Source: Gallionellaceae bacterium
GTDB lineage: Bacteria; Pseudomonadota; Gammaproteobacteria; Burkholderiales; Gallionellaceae
Direction: 5' to 3'
Length of the DNA: 64,000 bases
NCBI GenBank assembly: GCA_030834965.1
Contig: JAUQWW010000014.1
Coordinates: 26,636-90,635, forward strand
A program made the position numbers and the translations under genes. This document shows positions 42,856-52,236 of the stretch, in pieces. The notes under the pieces are model-generated. The model was given only the letters and a program-made list of their open reading frames with translations, was not told the origin of the DNA and did no database searches. How positions within the stretch are numbered: position 1 is the stretch's first letter; every line of letters begins with the position of its first letter.

Positions 42856-43053
42856 TCATTCCAGGCCATCTAATTTCCACAGTGTTATTGCCGCAAAAGA
42901 AAAATTTCGACCAATTGCATTAGCCCAAAATAATCGATCAATTGCAAAAGCATCTTTAAGGAAAAAAATAATTACCGCGATCAAAACAATTAGTCCTTTC
43001 GGATGATTTTCACTCCATTCTGAAAATTGCCCAATTACCTTTATCGGAATCAT
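42856..43053 (-). CDS. Possible small membrane protein in an AT-rich gap
   Basis: This 65-codon frame has one clear hydrophobic segment (GLIVLIAVIIFFL) and starts at ATG 43053 without a good ribosome binding site. It fills part of a 365-base gap (42822-43186) that breaks the otherwise tightly packed operon. I do not recognise it. It could be a remnant or a real small protein. Nothing else is visible in the gap. Confidence 0.3.
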   Translation of the reverse strand: MIPIKVIGQFSEWSENHPKGLIVLIAVIIFFLKDAFAIDRLFWANAIGRNFSFAAITLWKLDGLE

Positions 43054-43186
43054 AGTAACTTATCGGCGATGGAAATCTGAACAGTGCATGCTGATCACAA
43101 CGAGACATAGACGAAAAACTCGCACAAATGTTGACCCAGACCGGGTCTTGCTGCCGATTGGCACAGTAATTCGTTCTCCCGTAGAA

Positions 43187-44128
43187 TCATATAACTCTTG
43201 TAGAACCTGAGTCGCCCTTGCTCTCCAGCCGCTTCTGCAGCACCACAAAATGCGTCTGACCGGAGCACTCCGCTGAATTACGCAACAAGAATAAGAGTGG
43301 CAATAGCGACATCACAACAACCTTCTGCACCAGCTTGATTCCGCGCCATAATCTATCTTGTGATATCTGCGCAAATAGTAGTGCGCGCAAATATTCATGG
43401 TTCATTGGCTCAACTTCATAGTGAACCATCTCTAACCGATATGCATCGGCAAGATAATCAAAGGATTCTTTGGGCCAACAGGTATTGTGATGGGGAGGCA
43501 TATCTAGAAAAACAACATCTACATGCTTCATATATCCATTGGGGTTTGGCACTGCCAATAGCAGATGTCCGCCTGGGTTCAATTTTGTTAGAACCTCTAC
43601 AATGAATGGCCCAGGGAACTCCAAATGCTCAAGCACTTGGAACATAAATATCATATCGAAGGAGTCGTTTATATTTGAAAGACTTTGATTCGTTACATTT
43701 AACCCCTTGCTTCTCGCTACCTCAATCGCGCGTTCGTTAATATCCACACCAACAACCTTATCCACGCAGCCAACAAGCCGATGAAGAAATTCCCCCGCTC
43801 CACAACCGACCTCTAATACACTTCGAGGATTATATTGTTTCACTAGCCCTATTGCTTGGTCGAATTCCCATTTGTTCTTTGGGTAATACCAAGCGAACTT
43901 TGATAGCCTGCCATATAGGGCATGATCACCGATTATCTTAGGGCTGAAGTAGGCAAGGCCACACTTAACACATAACAATTTACGAAGATCACCTGCTTTC
44001 TCGGTTGGCAAAAAAGGATCGAAGCCCACTTTTTGTTTCCAGATCGAGGCCAATTCACGTATCTCAAACTTTCTTAGTATGGCCGCTCTGTTACCCCCAC
44101 ACAGCGGGCATTCGATCCCTTCACTCAC
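43187..44128 (-). CDS. SAM-dependent methyltransferase with N-terminal zinc-ribbon cysteines
   Basis: This 313-residue class I methyltransferase has two CxxC pairs (CPLCGG near residue 7 and CVKCGL near 53) that may bind zinc. SAM motif I follows in VLEVGCGAGEFLHRL, with VVGVDIN, and FMFQVLEHLEFPG. A hydrophobic stretch near the end (VVVMSLLPLLFLL) may sit on the membrane. Zinc-ribbon methyltransferases in sugar loci often methylate sugar carbon or oxygen atoms. The target is unknown. Confidence 0.8.
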   Translation of the reverse strand: MSEGIECPLCGGNRAAILRKFEIRELASIWKQKVGFDPFLPTEKAGDLRKLLCVKCGLAYFSPKIIGDHALYGRLSKFAWYYPKNKWEFDQAIGLVKQYNPRSVLEVGCGAGEFLHRLVGCVDKVVGVDINERAIEVARSKGLNVTNQSLSNINDSFDMIFMFQVLEHLEFPGPFIVEVLTKLNPGGHLLLAVPNPNGYMKHVDVVFLDMPPHHNTCWPKESFDYLADAYRLEMVHYEVEPMNHEYLRALLFAQISQDRLWRGIKLVQKVVVMSLLPLLFLLRNSAECSGQTHFVVLQKRLESKGDSGSTRVI

Positions 44129-45127
44129 TCAAGGCTCCCAATAATATGCAGAATTTTTTTCATAATAACCCAGACTGGCTGCCAAGCCTTGCTTCAAATC
44201 AATCGTCGGCTGCCAACCCAAGGCTGTCTGAAACTTGTCGTAGTTGCTATAGTAATCGCCAATATCAATGACTTTGCGCTCAGGTGGGAAGGGGACGATT
44301 TCATAGCTTGATTCGGGTCTCAATTCACTGAGCATCTGCGCCAACTGGTTCAAGCTCACTACCTCTTTGCTTCCCAAGTTAAATACCTGTCCGTCTGCCT
44401 TTGCATCAAGCGCCGCCATCAAGAGTGCGTCCACCACATCGTCCACATAATTGAAATCGCGCAACTGCAAACCGTCACCAAACACCAGGATAGGCTTGCC
44501 CTCTATGATATTCCTGATCCATATTCCCAAAAAAGTCTGCCTGGCATCCTTTACCCGCATGCCGGGGCCATAGGTATTCGTCAACCTCAGCGCACAAGCC
44601 CGAATGCCATACACATTGTTGTACAGCAAGTGATACCACTCCCCGGCCAACTTGTTGATGCCATTCACGTCCACCGGCCTGATCGGGTGGGCCTCATCGA
44701 CTGGCAGATATTCCGGCTTGCCATATAACTGGCGCGTGCTCGCAAACACAATCTTGATTTTCTGATTGTGTTGCCGGCATGCTTCCAAAATGGACAATTG
44801 CGCAGCCGCATTGATGTCAATATCCGCCTGCGGATTGGTCATCGAATCCAGATGACTGGTTTGCCCTGCCAGATTAAAAAGATAATCCTTGCCCTGAATC
44901 AGATAAGCCATTGCAAAAGGATCGCGCACATCACTGATATTGACCGTCACCTGATCTTTGATGTCCTTTATGTTGTGCAGATTCCCCCCGTAGAGCGGGA
45001 TCAGACTATCGACCAGGGTTACTTTTGCGCCAAACATCACCAGACGTCGAGCCAGATTGGAGCCGATGAATCCAACCCCGCCCGTGATCAACACCTCTTT
45101 GCCCTGCATATTATGATAATCAGTCAT
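44129..45127 (-). CDS. NAD-dependent sugar epimerase/dehydratase with altered active site
   Basis: This 332-residue extended SDR has NAD motif TGGVGFIGSNLARRL and FASTRQLYGKPEYLPVDE. The usual YxxxK catalytic pair is replaced by VNGINKLAGE, so Asn stands where Tyr is expected while the lysine remains. I recall this DVNGINK variant as a recurrent SDR subgroup, so it is probably not simple decay. The reaction is unknown. ATG 45127 overlaps the upstream methyltransferase by eight bases and has an AAGG site. ATG 45109 is the alternative. Confidence 0.8.
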   Translation of the reverse strand: MTDYHNMQGKEVLITGGVGFIGSNLARRLVMFGAKVTLVDSLIPLYGGNLHNIKDIKDQVTVNISDVRDPFAMAYLIQGKDYLFNLAGQTSHLDSMTNPQADIDINAAAQLSILEACRQHNQKIKIVFASTRQLYGKPEYLPVDEAHPIRPVDVNGINKLAGEWYHLLYNNVYGIRACALRLTNTYGPGMRVKDARQTFLGIWIRNIIEGKPILVFGDGLQLRDFNYVDDVVDALLMAALDAKADGQVFNLGSKEVVSLNQLAQMLSELRPESSYEIVPFPPERKVIDIGDYYSNYDKFQTALGWQPTIDLKQGLAASLGYYEKNSAYYWEP

Positions 45128-45848
45128 CCGCAACCTTTCTGGCCAGCACAACCTGATCCAGGTACAAGTCGGAGTTGGCTGGCAGCACCTTATATAAAAG
45201 CACGCCCAGGATATTGGACGGCGCCATCACTGTTACACAAATCAGCAGATTGACGACCGCCCACCGCGTCCATAGTACCTTGAACAAATATGCGTTAACC
45301 AGTTGAAACAGCACCCGCACATCGGCGTTGACTTTCTGCTGTCTCATCACCTCAAATCCATTCTTCTCCAACAAACTTTTCAGACCAAATGAGGAATACC
45401 TTGCGTAGTCCCACGGTTGTTCATGCTCATCCCATACAAAGGGGACGGTCAACAACAACATCCCATCTGCTTTCAACACACGATGGATTTCACCCAGAAA
45501 CCGGTCTGGAGTAAACACATGTTCCAATACCTGATTGCACACTACCCCATCAAAATCACGGTTCGAAAATGGGAACTGGCCGCCGTCATAGAAAAAATCT
45601 GCCTGCTTGTTTGCCCGATTCTCCGGGGTGTCGATTTCCAGCCCGACATATTCTTCAACGCGGAACAATTCACGATACGGCTTGCGCCCGCAACCCACAT
45701 CCAGCAAGCGGCCGCTCATGCTCGTAGCCATCTGCCCAATGGCTTTCCTTAATCCGCTGCGCGAGTGGTAAAACGGATTGAGCCAAAGCCCCACAAAGTC
45801 AGGGGCATATTGTTGCCCCAAAATGTACTTTTTGATGATCGCTATCAT
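45120..45848 (-). CDS. SAM-dependent methyltransferase, class I
   Basis: This 242-residue protein has motif I LLDVGCGRKPYREL near residue 50, VGLEIDTPE, and VVCNQVLEHVFTPDRFLGEI, typical of Methyltransf_11-type enzymes. C-terminal hydrophobic segments (VVNLLICVTVMAPSNILGV) suggest membrane association. Start ATG 45848 overlaps the upstream transferase stop by four bases. Substrate unknown; a sugar methylation in the O-unit is likely. Confidence 0.82.
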   Translation of the reverse strand: MIAIIKKYILGQQYAPDFVGLWLNPFYHSRSGLRKAIGQMATSMSGRLLDVGCGRKPYRELFRVEEYVGLEIDTPENRANKQADFFYDGGQFPFSNRDFDGVVCNQVLEHVFTPDRFLGEIHRVLKADGMLLLTVPFVWDEHEQPWDYARYSSFGLKSLLEKNGFEVMRQQKVNADVRVLFQLVNAYLFKVLWTRWAVVNLLICVTVMAPSNILGVLLYKVLPANSDLYLDQVVLARKVADD

Positions 45849-46753
45849 TTAGTGCTTTTTGCCAATATATTTTTCAATTTGCGAAGCACCCTGAGAGGCA
45901 GCGAAGAGCGCAATCCTTCATGGAACAACATGACCTGTTGACGGGCGAAGTTATTCTCCTCGAAAGGGATCGACCTTACCTCTATAATTGAGGTTGCGAT
46001 GTCACCCGCAAAATCATCAGTTGGAGTGCAATTCGTTCCACTTCCATCAACCCCGATATTATGAACCAGGGTTCTTCCTGGATACAAAGTGAGCTTGTTT
46101 TCTGCAAAGGCCGTTGCATGCCAACGTATTGCCCACGAGTTGGTTTTGCCCTTTATTTGGTTTTTCAGCATTCGCGTAAAGGGATAGGTTCCATTTGAAT
46201 CAAAAGCATATGTCAGGCTTCTCTGTTCCAATTTTTTTAGCAAAACCTTGCCATCCGGTTCAAATAAACTCCAACCTCGCTTCCAAGTGGCCCAGCCCCA
46301 ACAGTCTGCGCCCCTCAGGAAAAAAGTCTCCGGCAAGCTTTCCTTAATTGGATAAACATAGCCCGAAATACTGATCACGCGCTCATCATTTTCATAGAAT
46401 CCAAGCCCATCATTCATGAATCGCAAAAAATATGGGGAAGTTACAATGTCGTCCTCCAGCACGATGACTCGACCCTGCTGCTGACATACCTGCGTAACAC
46501 CATCGATGATCGAATTTGCCAATCCAAAATTGCGGCTTCTTTCGATGGCCGTCACGGATTCAAATCCCGTAATACCGGCAATATATGCCCGAACTTCCGC
46601 GACCGCCTTGTTTGCAGAGGCATCCTTGGGCGCATCCGAAAATATATACAGCGGCGTTTGCGCAGCCTCGTCGTTGGCCAGCAACGCCTCAACAGTCTGC
46701 CGTGTATGCCAGGGACGGTTGTATACGAACAGGGCGACTGGCGCGTGAGTCAT
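45845..46753 (-). CDS. Glycosyltransferase, GT-A type (WGWATW subgroup)
   Basis: This 302-residue protein starts APVALFVYNRPWHTRQTVEAL and has the DxD-like VIVLEDDIVTSPYF near residue 98, GYVYPIKESLPETFFLRG, and CWGWATWKRGW. This signature is found in sugar transferases of polysaccharide loci. It probably adds one residue of the repeat unit. The 36 bases before it separate it from the FkbM gene. Confidence 0.8.
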   Translation of the reverse strand: MTHAPVALFVYNRPWHTRQTVEALLANDEAAQTPLYIFSDAPKDASANKAVAEVRAYIAGITGFESVTAIERSRNFGLANSIIDGVTQVCQQQGRVIVLEDDIVTSPYFLRFMNDGLGFYENDERVISISGYVYPIKESLPETFFLRGADCWGWATWKRGWSLFEPDGKVLLKKLEQRSLTYAFDSNGTYPFTRMLKNQIKGKTNSWAIRWHATAFAENKLTLYPGRTLVHNIGVDGSGTNCTPTDDFAGDIATSIIEVRSIPFEENNFARQQVMLFHEGLRSSLPLRVLRKLKNILAKSTK

Positions 46754-46789
46754 TTCGGCGTTCCCGGCAAAAAGGCTATGTGCATGCAG

Positions 46790-47494
46790 TTATGCACTGC
46801 GCGGAAAGGCTTCATTCGCGACAAAGAAATAGGTGTTATGTGTCTTGGCAAACGCTCGATAGTTGTGCCGGTATAATATCTGCGCAGTGGGATGCGTCTC
46901 CAGATTCTGAATGTCGGTATTCAGCAGTTCCACCAGAACCACACGCGGACGATAGCGATCCCAGTCATTGGAGGAAATGACCTCGTGGTCAAATCCTTCC
47001 GCATCGATCGTCATAAAATCGATTTGCAAACCGCTTGGCAAATTTGCATCAAGAATCTGCTTCAGGGTCACGACCGGCATCTGGATTGTATTGATTATTC
47101 GGTAGAGCGGGCTTTCTTTTTTTTTTGCTTCCTGCTCCGAAAAAGTGTTCAGCGCCGGCTCATTGAATGCAAAATATTTCAGCACACCCTCTGCTGATCC
47201 CACGCCGCATTCTATGGTTATATCCCTAGGCCTCTTACGCTGGAACAATTTCTTCGTTCCAGGCAATGCATCGACATTGATGCCTCGCCACCCGCGCCGG
47301 TAAAAATAATACGTGTTGGAAAATCGCGTTGGATGATGTGCGCCAATATCGACAAAGAATCCCGCCGTTATTCCCAGTTCACCGAGGATACGCGCAAGCA
47401 CCAAATCCTCACCTTCTTGCGAATATGAAAGGCGACCGATCGGAATTAAATTTCGAATTAGCGATTTCAGCTTAACAATTATTTTTGATGCCAT
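46790..47494 (-). CDS. FkbM-family methyltransferase
   Basis: This 234-residue protein has FFVDIGAHHPTRFSNTYYF for SAM binding, GINVDALPGTKKLFQ, IDFMTIDAEGFDHEV and VVLVELL, the order seen in the FkbM family. Many members O-methylate a terminal sugar of a polysaccharide, which can stop chain growth. It lies just downstream of the ABC exporter gene. Confidence 0.85.
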   Translation of the reverse strand: MASKIIVKLKSLIRNLIPIGRLSYSQEGEDLVLARILGELGITAGFFVDIGAHHPTRFSNTYYFYRRGWRGINVDALPGTKKLFQRKRPRDITIECGVGSAEGVLKYFAFNEPALNTFSEQEAKKKESPLYRIINTIQMPVVTLKQILDANLPSGLQIDFMTIDAEGFDHEVISSNDWDRYRPRVVLVELLNTDIQNLETHPTAQILYRHNYRAFAKTHNTYFFVANEAFPRSA

Positions 47495-47516
47495 GGATAT
47501 TTACTCTGCGATGGTT

Positions 47517-49304
47517 TCAGGCAAATGTGGTTTGCAGTGAATATAAATCACGATATAACTCACACCTGCCCAGCAATTCTTTGTGTGTCCCACTATCTTC
47601 AATACATCCGTGCGTAATGACGTAAATGCGATCGCACTCAGCAACCACCGGCAAACGATGAGAAACAATCAACATCGTTATCTCACCCCGCAATTTGGCA
47701 ATCTCTGCAGAAACCTCCTGCTCCGTGTGCGCATCCAGCGCACTTGTAGATTCATCGAAAACCACAATCTTCGGTTTCCTGTACAAGGCTCGCGCGATAC
47801 CAATTCTTTGTCGTTGCCCGCCAGACAAATTAATTCCATTTTCGCCGACTTTCGTATCCACCCCGGAAGGGAGCTCATCCACCAGAGTATTCAAATTGGA
47901 AATCTTTATTACTCGCATTAGCTGCTGAATGTCTGGCTTATGCTCAAACGTAATGTTGTAAGCGATGCTTTCATCCAGAAGCGCCAATGTTTGAGGAACA
48001 TAGCCAACAAATCTTTCCATGGTCCTGCTTGTGAATGGATTGAATTTCTGGCCATCACAATAGAAATCGCCTGCAGATGCTGGCTGAAGCCCGGTTATCA
48101 GATCCAGAAGAGTTGTTTTCCCTGAGCCCGAAATGCCCACAATCCCTATTGACTGACCTCGCTCAATCTCCAGATTGATATCGTGAAGTATGGTTTTTTC
48201 CTGATATTTGAAACCGATATCCCGCAATTCAATACGTTTATCAAAATTTATGCCGTCTTCCAATCTGGCATGCCTACTGGATTCCAGTCTATCCCGGATG
48301 TATATCAAATGCTCGACAAACGAACGTGAGAATTTATATGCGTTTAGCGAAGCCATTAGCTTTGCAAACGCGGGGACGGTCCGTAGAGCGGCCACAGCAA
48401 CCACCCCAATTACAGGAAGCAACTCCTCGACGGATGCCCCAGCAGACAATATGACCAATACGGAAACGACCAGCCCTATGAATGCCACCACTTCCACCAA
48501 CAACAGAGTCAACGCGCTATTAAAATTGAAGCGCCAGGCAACTTTGGCATATTGCGCGGAGACCTCCCGACTTTTGACATCGAACAGCCCGGCCAACCCC
48601 ATCACCTTTATGTCTCGAATCGCATTCACAATGGCGTACAAAAGTCTGTATCGTTCATTCTCTATATTGCTCTGTTCCTTGCCAAGCAATGATGTCGGCC
48701 GTATCACCAGGAAATATATTGTGGTCGCCAGCAAGACGAGCAGCAGCAACGCGGTCAATGTTGCTGCCGGATTAATGACCAGGAACGCAAGGCCCATCAA
48801 TAGGAGAAACCCGATCTCGTTACCCATTTGAATCAGAGAACGAAATACGATGGTCGCATGCACGGTATTCGAATACGCCACCCCGGCCAACTCTGATCCC
48901 GATATTTCCTGGAACAGTCCGTACCTCGTGGACAATATATTGTTCACCATATCATCCGTTAATCTGGCGGTGAAAATTGCAAGCCGAAGTTGCTGGAAGC
49001 GGATCAGCAGCCCTTGCACTATTGCCTTGGAAATATAGAGCAGGATAAGTGCGACGCTGATGACCGCGATCTGCTGGCTCATCCCCATCGTTTTGATCCA
49101 ATCCAGCAAACCAAATGAATGATCGATCAGCAAGCTGGGATTCGTCGCGATCTTGATGTAAGGAAAAACAAGCGCAATACCGATCATATCCAGAATCGAG
49201 AGCAAAACGACTGTCGACAATAGCAGGGTACTCTCTGTCTTACCTGCAAATCCCAATACAAATCGTGCCACATTCCTGTTGTGATGCATGACCGCTGTAT
49301 TCAT
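47517..49304 (-). CDS. ABC transporter, fused permease/ATPase, MsbA/PglK flippase-like
   Basis: This 595-residue half-transporter has six membrane helices (to about 330) and an ATPase domain with Walker A GISGSGKTT at 390-398, signature LSGGQRQRIGIARAL, and Walker B IVVFDESTSALD. Such proteins in sugar loci flip lipid-linked oligosaccharide (PglK) or export polysaccharide. No Wzx flippase is found elsewhere in the locus, so this is the best candidate for moving the lipid-linked unit across the membrane. Confidence 0.88.
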   Translation of the reverse strand: MNTAVMHHNRNVARFVLGFAGKTESTLLLSTVVLLSILDMIGIALVFPYIKIATNPSLLIDHSFGLLDWIKTMGMSQQIAVISVALILLYISKAIVQGLLIRFQQLRLAIFTARLTDDMVNNILSTRYGLFQEISGSELAGVAYSNTVHATIVFRSLIQMGNEIGFLLLMGLAFLVINPAATLTALLLLVLLATTIYFLVIRPTSLLGKEQSNIENERYRLLYAIVNAIRDIKVMGLAGLFDVKSREVSAQYAKVAWRFNFNSALTLLLVEVVAFIGLVVSVLVILSAGASVEELLPVIGVVAVAALRTVPAFAKLMASLNAYKFSRSFVEHLIYIRDRLESSRHARLEDGINFDKRIELRDIGFKYQEKTILHDINLEIERGQSIGIVGISGSGKTTLLDLITGLQPASAGDFYCDGQKFNPFTSRTMERFVGYVPQTLALLDESIAYNITFEHKPDIQQLMRVIKISNLNTLVDELPSGVDTKVGENGINLSGGQRQRIGIARALYRKPKIVVFDESTSALDAHTEQEVSAEIAKLRGEITMLIVSHRLPVVAECDRIYVITHGCIEDSGTHKELLGRCELYRDLYSLQTTFA

Positions 49305-49396
49305 TTCTTGCCTACCTTTGACAACCTTTCCAAGGCTGCCTGGCGTCTTGTTAGGCCACTTTTATATTTCGAATATACGATTTTTGATTGCATGAT

Positions 49397-51166
49397 TTAA
49401 CGAGCACGTCGAATTTTTAGCCCATATGCTTCCAACAACTGCCGATACTTGTCTCTATATCGCGTTAACAATTGGAGAGAGGCCTTCTGGAAAACTTCTG
49501 TACCCGGAGTTTCATTTTCTCTTCTATGCAACAGGCGTACGGTATCAATGACTACCTGGCGCAGAAGGATGGTATTAACCAGCCAATAAATGGCGCCAAT
49601 CATTCCCGTTCTTTTTGATATTAGATAAACTACCCAATAGATCTTATCAAGCAATCGACGTCGCCCTCTCGGAGCTGCGGTTGCGAAGAACTGCCCCTCA
49701 AATGCCATGCCCATCCACGCCAAAAGCTTCTTGTCATCAGCAACGCCAAAGTTTGAATTGCTGCATAACGCGCTTTCCAGCTCCCCTTGATTTATTGGTT
49801 GTTTAGAAAGCATTGCAAGGGGATACATCAAATAACCAGGAAAGACGGCAATAACTGGTACGCCTAGCAATAACGCTTCCAATCCTATGGTAGACCAGGA
49901 TATAACAACGAGATCAGATTCACTAATAACGAAATATGATGAAATCTTGCTGTCTCCGTACAAGACAAAAACATTCTCCGGCACATTTAGTTCAGCTAAA
50001 AGACTCTTGTATCGGCGGTGCTCTTCAGACTCAAAATGATCACGCTTATTAGCTGCCATGCGAGGATGCAAGCGGATCACAAATCCAACCTCCGGATGGC
50101 TTGCAGCCTCGGCCAACAAATAAGAGGTAAATTCCAACTGAGTTCTATAGGGCCCAAGGGGGTTAGGATTGGCCACCTCAGAAACACCGTGCGTAATCAT
50201 GTGGGGCGTCAACTCATCTTCGCTACTGAGGAAAAATGAAGTGATTCTCTTGTGCGTCTTCAGAAACTTCTCAAAACGCCCCACTTCTTCGGCTGCAATA
50301 GCCTGTCCATCCAGAGATGTATAGGCATTGAAGTCTGCTCCTTTGATACGAGCACCGAAATTGAGCAGCACATTTTGTGCATCTGCCAATTTATTCCGAT
50401 CGATCGACAAATTACCCAAGTCGAAGTGAAACAAGCCTTCCGGATGCAGGCTTAGCCTATCCGGGGCCAGCATTACGCGATTAAGCACACGCTGCGACGT
50501 CAATTGCGGTTCTACACTGAGACAAATCACCCCTTTTTCACCGAAGATATGCCGAGCCAAGGAATTTTGCGTATAGTTGCCGTTCAGATAAACGATATGC
50601 GTTATGTCATGCTGTTTACGGAAGCGTTCAAAAGCATGAATCAGCTTTATCAAATCACTGACACCTGCAACAAACCTATCTGCAGATAGAGCATCCAGGT
50701 TTGATTCTGGCGCCAGCTTGGTAACTATTGAATAGTCAAAAAAAGCTATTCTGCACAGAGGCAGGCCTGCATAACTCATGTCCAATACATCAGCAACTCT
50801 ACTGCCGGAGGCCAGTCGATCTTTTACTTCATCAAGAAAGCGAACCGCATTTTCGTCTGCCAATTTATCCTTCTCGTTTACCTCGAAGAAGGTTTTTGTG
50901 GCTATTTCTTGCTGAGCAGCACGGCATCGCTGGCAAATCTTTTCTCTTTCACTTCCACTCAATCCAATTTTCCCCGTTGAATTGATTGAAGTACAAGTCT
51001 CCAATATCCCGTCGCACCCGAAGCGAATGACGCTCCCCCCCTCAACTCGCAATTTCCATGCGACAAACCGCAATGTGTTGGCGTATAACGGTACTGCACC
51101 GTCCAGACAAATGATAGCGACCTTGACTGTTTTATCCAGTCCATTTTTTTTAGCGAAGCCTGTCAT
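49397..51166 (-). CDS. Capsule-type GT-B protein, candidate sugar or nonulosonic acid transferase
   Basis: This 589-residue protein has a two-domain plan. The N-terminal half carries a CQRC motif near residue 80. The C-terminal half shows GFVIRLHPRMAANKRDHFES and VVISWSTIGLEALLLGVPVI, a pattern found in capsule polysaccharide and related GT-B transferases. The C-terminal 100 residues contain hydrophobic helices (GMIGAIYWLVNTILL). It lies directly after pseI with touching ends (stop/start at 51166), which makes it a candidate for adding the pseudaminic acid residue. That function is inference. Confidence 0.6.
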   Translation of the reverse strand: MTGFAKKNGLDKTVKVAIICLDGAVPLYANTLRFVAWKLRVEGGSVIRFGCDGILETCTSINSTGKIGLSGSEREKICQRCRAAQQEIATKTFFEVNEKDKLADENAVRFLDEVKDRLASGSRVADVLDMSYAGLPLCRIAFFDYSIVTKLAPESNLDALSADRFVAGVSDLIKLIHAFERFRKQHDITHIVYLNGNYTQNSLARHIFGEKGVICLSVEPQLTSQRVLNRVMLAPDRLSLHPEGLFHFDLGNLSIDRNKLADAQNVLLNFGARIKGADFNAYTSLDGQAIAAEEVGRFEKFLKTHKRITSFFLSSEDELTPHMITHGVSEVANPNPLGPYRTQLEFTSYLLAEAASHPEVGFVIRLHPRMAANKRDHFESEEHRRYKSLLAELNVPENVFVLYGDSKISSYFVISESDLVVISWSTIGLEALLLGVPVIAVFPGYLMYPLAMLSKQPINQGELESALCSNSNFGVADDKKLLAWMGMAFEGQFFATAAPRGRRRLLDKIYWVVYLISKRTGMIGAIYWLVNTILLRQVVIDTVRLLHRRENETPGTEVFQKASLQLLTRYRDKYRQLLEAYGLKIRRAR

Positions 51167-52236
51167 CAGTTTGTTGTATCCAACATATCCCAGGTTACTG
51201 CTGTGCCGCGACGCAGGTCTCTAGCAGCGCATTTGCCAATGAATTTAGCAATATGTTTGGGAGCCAACCCGTAGCCAGGTCGTATAGCCCGAAGATTATG
51301 CTGATTGAAAGGTTCACCCTTCTCTATATTTTCTGTGATGTAAAGAGAGCGCCTGAATACCAGAGATTTTTTCTCCGCCTCTGTCGGGCCGTAGCTCACG
51401 TGTCCAAGCGCTTGCCAGGCACGTTCGGTCTCCACCACCAGCTGTGCCATCTCGGCAGGCTCCATAGAGAATGTGCTGTCCACTCCACCATCGGCGCGGT
51501 TGAGCGTGAAGTGCTTCTCGATGACGGTGGCACCCAAGGCAACGCTGGCCACCGACACGCCTACGCCCATAGTGTGATCGGATAGCCCCACTTCACAGCC
51601 GAACAATTCACGCAAATGCGGGATGGTCAGGATGTTGGTGTTCTCAGCGGTGGCCGGGTAAGTGCTGGTGCACTTGAGCAGGATCAGATCCTTGCATCCT
51701 GCTTCACGTGCGGCGCGCACGGTTTCGTCCAGCTCTGCCACTGTGGCCATGCCGGTGGAAATGATCAGTGGCTTGCCGGTAGCCGCAACGCGACGGATCA
51801 ACGGCAAATCGGTATTCTCGAACGATGCGATTTTGTAACACGGCACGTCCAGACTTTCGAGAAAATCCACCGCCGTGTCATCGAACGGAGTGCTGAATGG
51901 AATGATGCCCAGCTCACGCGCCCTATCAAAGATCGGCTTATGCCATTCCCACGGCGTGTAGGCTTCGCCATACAGTTTGTACAGGGACGCGCCCGCCCAC
52001 AGACTCTTCGGGTCGCTGATATGAAACTCACGCTCATCCAGATCGATCGTCATGGTATCTGGCGTATAGGTCTGTATCTTCAGCGCGTGTGCACCGCTCT
52101 TGGCCGCCGCCTCGACGATTTCCAGTGCCCGATCCAGCGACTGGTTATGGTTACCCGACATTTCGGCAATAACAAATGGTTGTTGTCCAGCCCCAATGGA
52201 TCTCCCCGCGATACTTATCTGAACACCATTACTCAT
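51166..52236 (-). CDS. pseI: Pseudaminic acid synthase (PseI)
   Basis: PseI condenses 2,4-diacetamido-2,4,6-trideoxy-L-altrose with phosphoenolpyruvate to make pseudaminic acid. The 356-residue NeuB-family protein has FVIAEMSGNHNQSL at the start, STGMATVAELDE, KCTSTYPA, VGLSDHTMGVGVSVA and VIEKHFTLNR with both metal histidines. A C-terminal SAF domain (RSLYITENIEKGEPF) follows. The MSGNHN variant is characteristic of PseI rather than NeuB or LegI. ATG 52236 has an AAAGG site and overlaps the preceding gene by eight bases. Confidence 0.92.
   Translation of the reverse strand: MSNGVQISIAGRSIGAGQQPFVIAEMSGNHNQSLDRALEIVEAAAKSGAHALKIQTYTPDTMTIDLDEREFHISDPKSLWAGASLYKLYGEAYTPWEWHKPIFDRARELGIIPFSTPFDDTAVDFLESLDVPCYKIASFENTDLPLIRRVAATGKPLIISTGMATVAELDETVRAAREAGCKDLILLKCTSTYPATAENTNILTIPHLRELFGCEVGLSDHTMGVGVSVASVALGATVIEKHFTLNRADGGVDSTFSMEPAEMAQLVVETERAWQALGHVSYGPTEAEKKSLVFRRSLYITENIEKGEPFNQHNLRAIRPGYGLAPKHIAKFIGKCAARDLRRGTAVTWDMLDTTN

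Noticed and set aside
43060..43248. 62-codon minus-strand frame near the end of the methyltransferase gene
   Set aside because: Half of it overlaps the methyltransferase in another frame, and it has no ribosome binding site or recognisable feature.
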